Origin: Anaerolineae bacterium
GTDB lineage: Bacteria; Chloroflexota; Anaerolineae; 4572-78; J111
Reading direction: 5' to 3'
Assembly (NCBI GenBank): GCA_020433835.1
Contig: JAGRBY010000434.1
Span: 1 to 6,251 of the forward strand
DNA: 6,251 nucleotides
Shown: positions 6,052 to 6,251 of the stretch, piece by piece
Layout: each line of letters opens with the position of its first letter
Numbering within the stretch: the first letter of the stretch is position 1
Position numbers and translations under genes: made by a program
Notes under the pieces: generated by a model
The model's database searches: none
Told to the model about the DNA's origin: nothing
Seen by the model: the letters and a program-made list of their open reading frames with translations, nothing else

Positions 6052-6081
6052 AGTATACTGTAATCTATAGCTCCCTTGCAA
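6052..6081 (-). promoter_or_regulatory. Candidate sigma-70 promoter for phosphofructokinase
   Basis: On the minus strand TTGCAA (6081-6076, four of six to TTGACA) and TATACT (6057-6052, five of six to TATAAT) are 18 bp apart. Transcription would start near 6045, giving a leader of about 55 bases. The leader ends in a G6-T7 run just before the start codon. It is a consensus match only. Confidence 0.5.
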
Positions 6082-6251
6082 CATATGGTGGTTGCTGGGG
6101 GCGGCGAGATAGAAACACTGAATGTATGAGAAAAATGAGAACACTGACCTTCACTCTATTAGAAGTTACGCAGTTGGACGTATCCAGCAGGTGACAGTCA
6201 CTTATTGATTGAATCTGAGCGTCCGTTTGGCCACCATAGCGTGCTTTATTG
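6082..6251. other. Right-edge non-coding stretch
   Basis: I see no gene I can support here. A minus-strand frame is open from the edge (6250) to a stop near 6068, but its translation has no protein-like character. A different minus-strand frame stops at 6202 after 16 codons from the edge and could be the tail of a gene outside the window. An 11-bp palindrome GTGAC-a-GTCAC lies at 6191-6201, right after that stop. Confidence 0.3.

Noticed and set aside
5865..6194. Plus-strand 109-codon frame at the right side
   Set aside because: It starts antisense to the phosphofructokinase N-terminus and crosses its promoter. It has no ribosome site and no domain-like sequence.
6068..6250. Minus-strand open frame from the right edge
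   Set aside because: It covers about 60 codons with no start in the window, and its composition is not protein-like. It overlaps the candidate pfkA promoter.

Overview
The window carries six protein-coding genes in an ordinary bacterial layout. GC content looks moderate to fairly high, genes are tightly packed, and starts are mostly preceded by GGAG/GAGG ribosome sites. The gene types are a NarL/NreC-type two-component pair, a TIGR01777 epimerase, a 6-phosphofructokinase with the GGDG + PKTIDND signature, and a bacterial Vps62/DUF946-like protein. Together with octamer tandem repeats and a palindromic spacer element, this reminds me of Chloroflexota (Anaerolineae-like) genomes. That assignment is an impression from gene style, not proven by the window.

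Positions 1-3432 are one leftward block. Read in the direction of transcription, it holds a membrane sensor histidine kinase (3432-1951), its LuxR-type response regulator (1954-1292, ATGA overlap with the kinase), an 88-bp gap, a small four-helix membrane protein (1203-733), and the start of a Vps62/DUF946-like protein. The last gene begins at a GTG overlapping the previous stop by 13 bp and runs off the left edge. Kinase and regulator form a complete phosphorelay. The two downstream genes are translationally coupled to each other and may share the transcript, but nothing shows that they are functionally linked to the relay.

Positions 3433-3847 are a non-coding divergent spacer of about 415 bp, unusually rich in inverted repeats. 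Just before the rightward epimerase gene lie two CAAAG...CTTTG palindromes about two helical turns apart, then two mutually exclusive hairpins, one of which covers the epimerase Shine-Dalgarno. This is the best candidate in the window for an uncharacterised regulatory arrangement.

Positions 3848-4756 hold the rightward TIGR01777 NAD(P)-dependent epimerase. It converges on 6-phosphofructokinase (5990-4893, leftward). The 136-bp convergent spacer holds a perfect 17-bp inverted repeat and seven copies of a degenerate 8-bp tandem repeat ending four bases from the phosphofructokinase stop. Positions 5991-6251 hold a plausible sigma-70 promoter for phosphofructokinase and no recognisable gene.

I found no tRNA, rRNA, CRISPR array, insertion sequence or clearly new multi-gene system. 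Most of the window is conventional; the novelty is in the two structured spacers and the little-studied Vps62-like gene.
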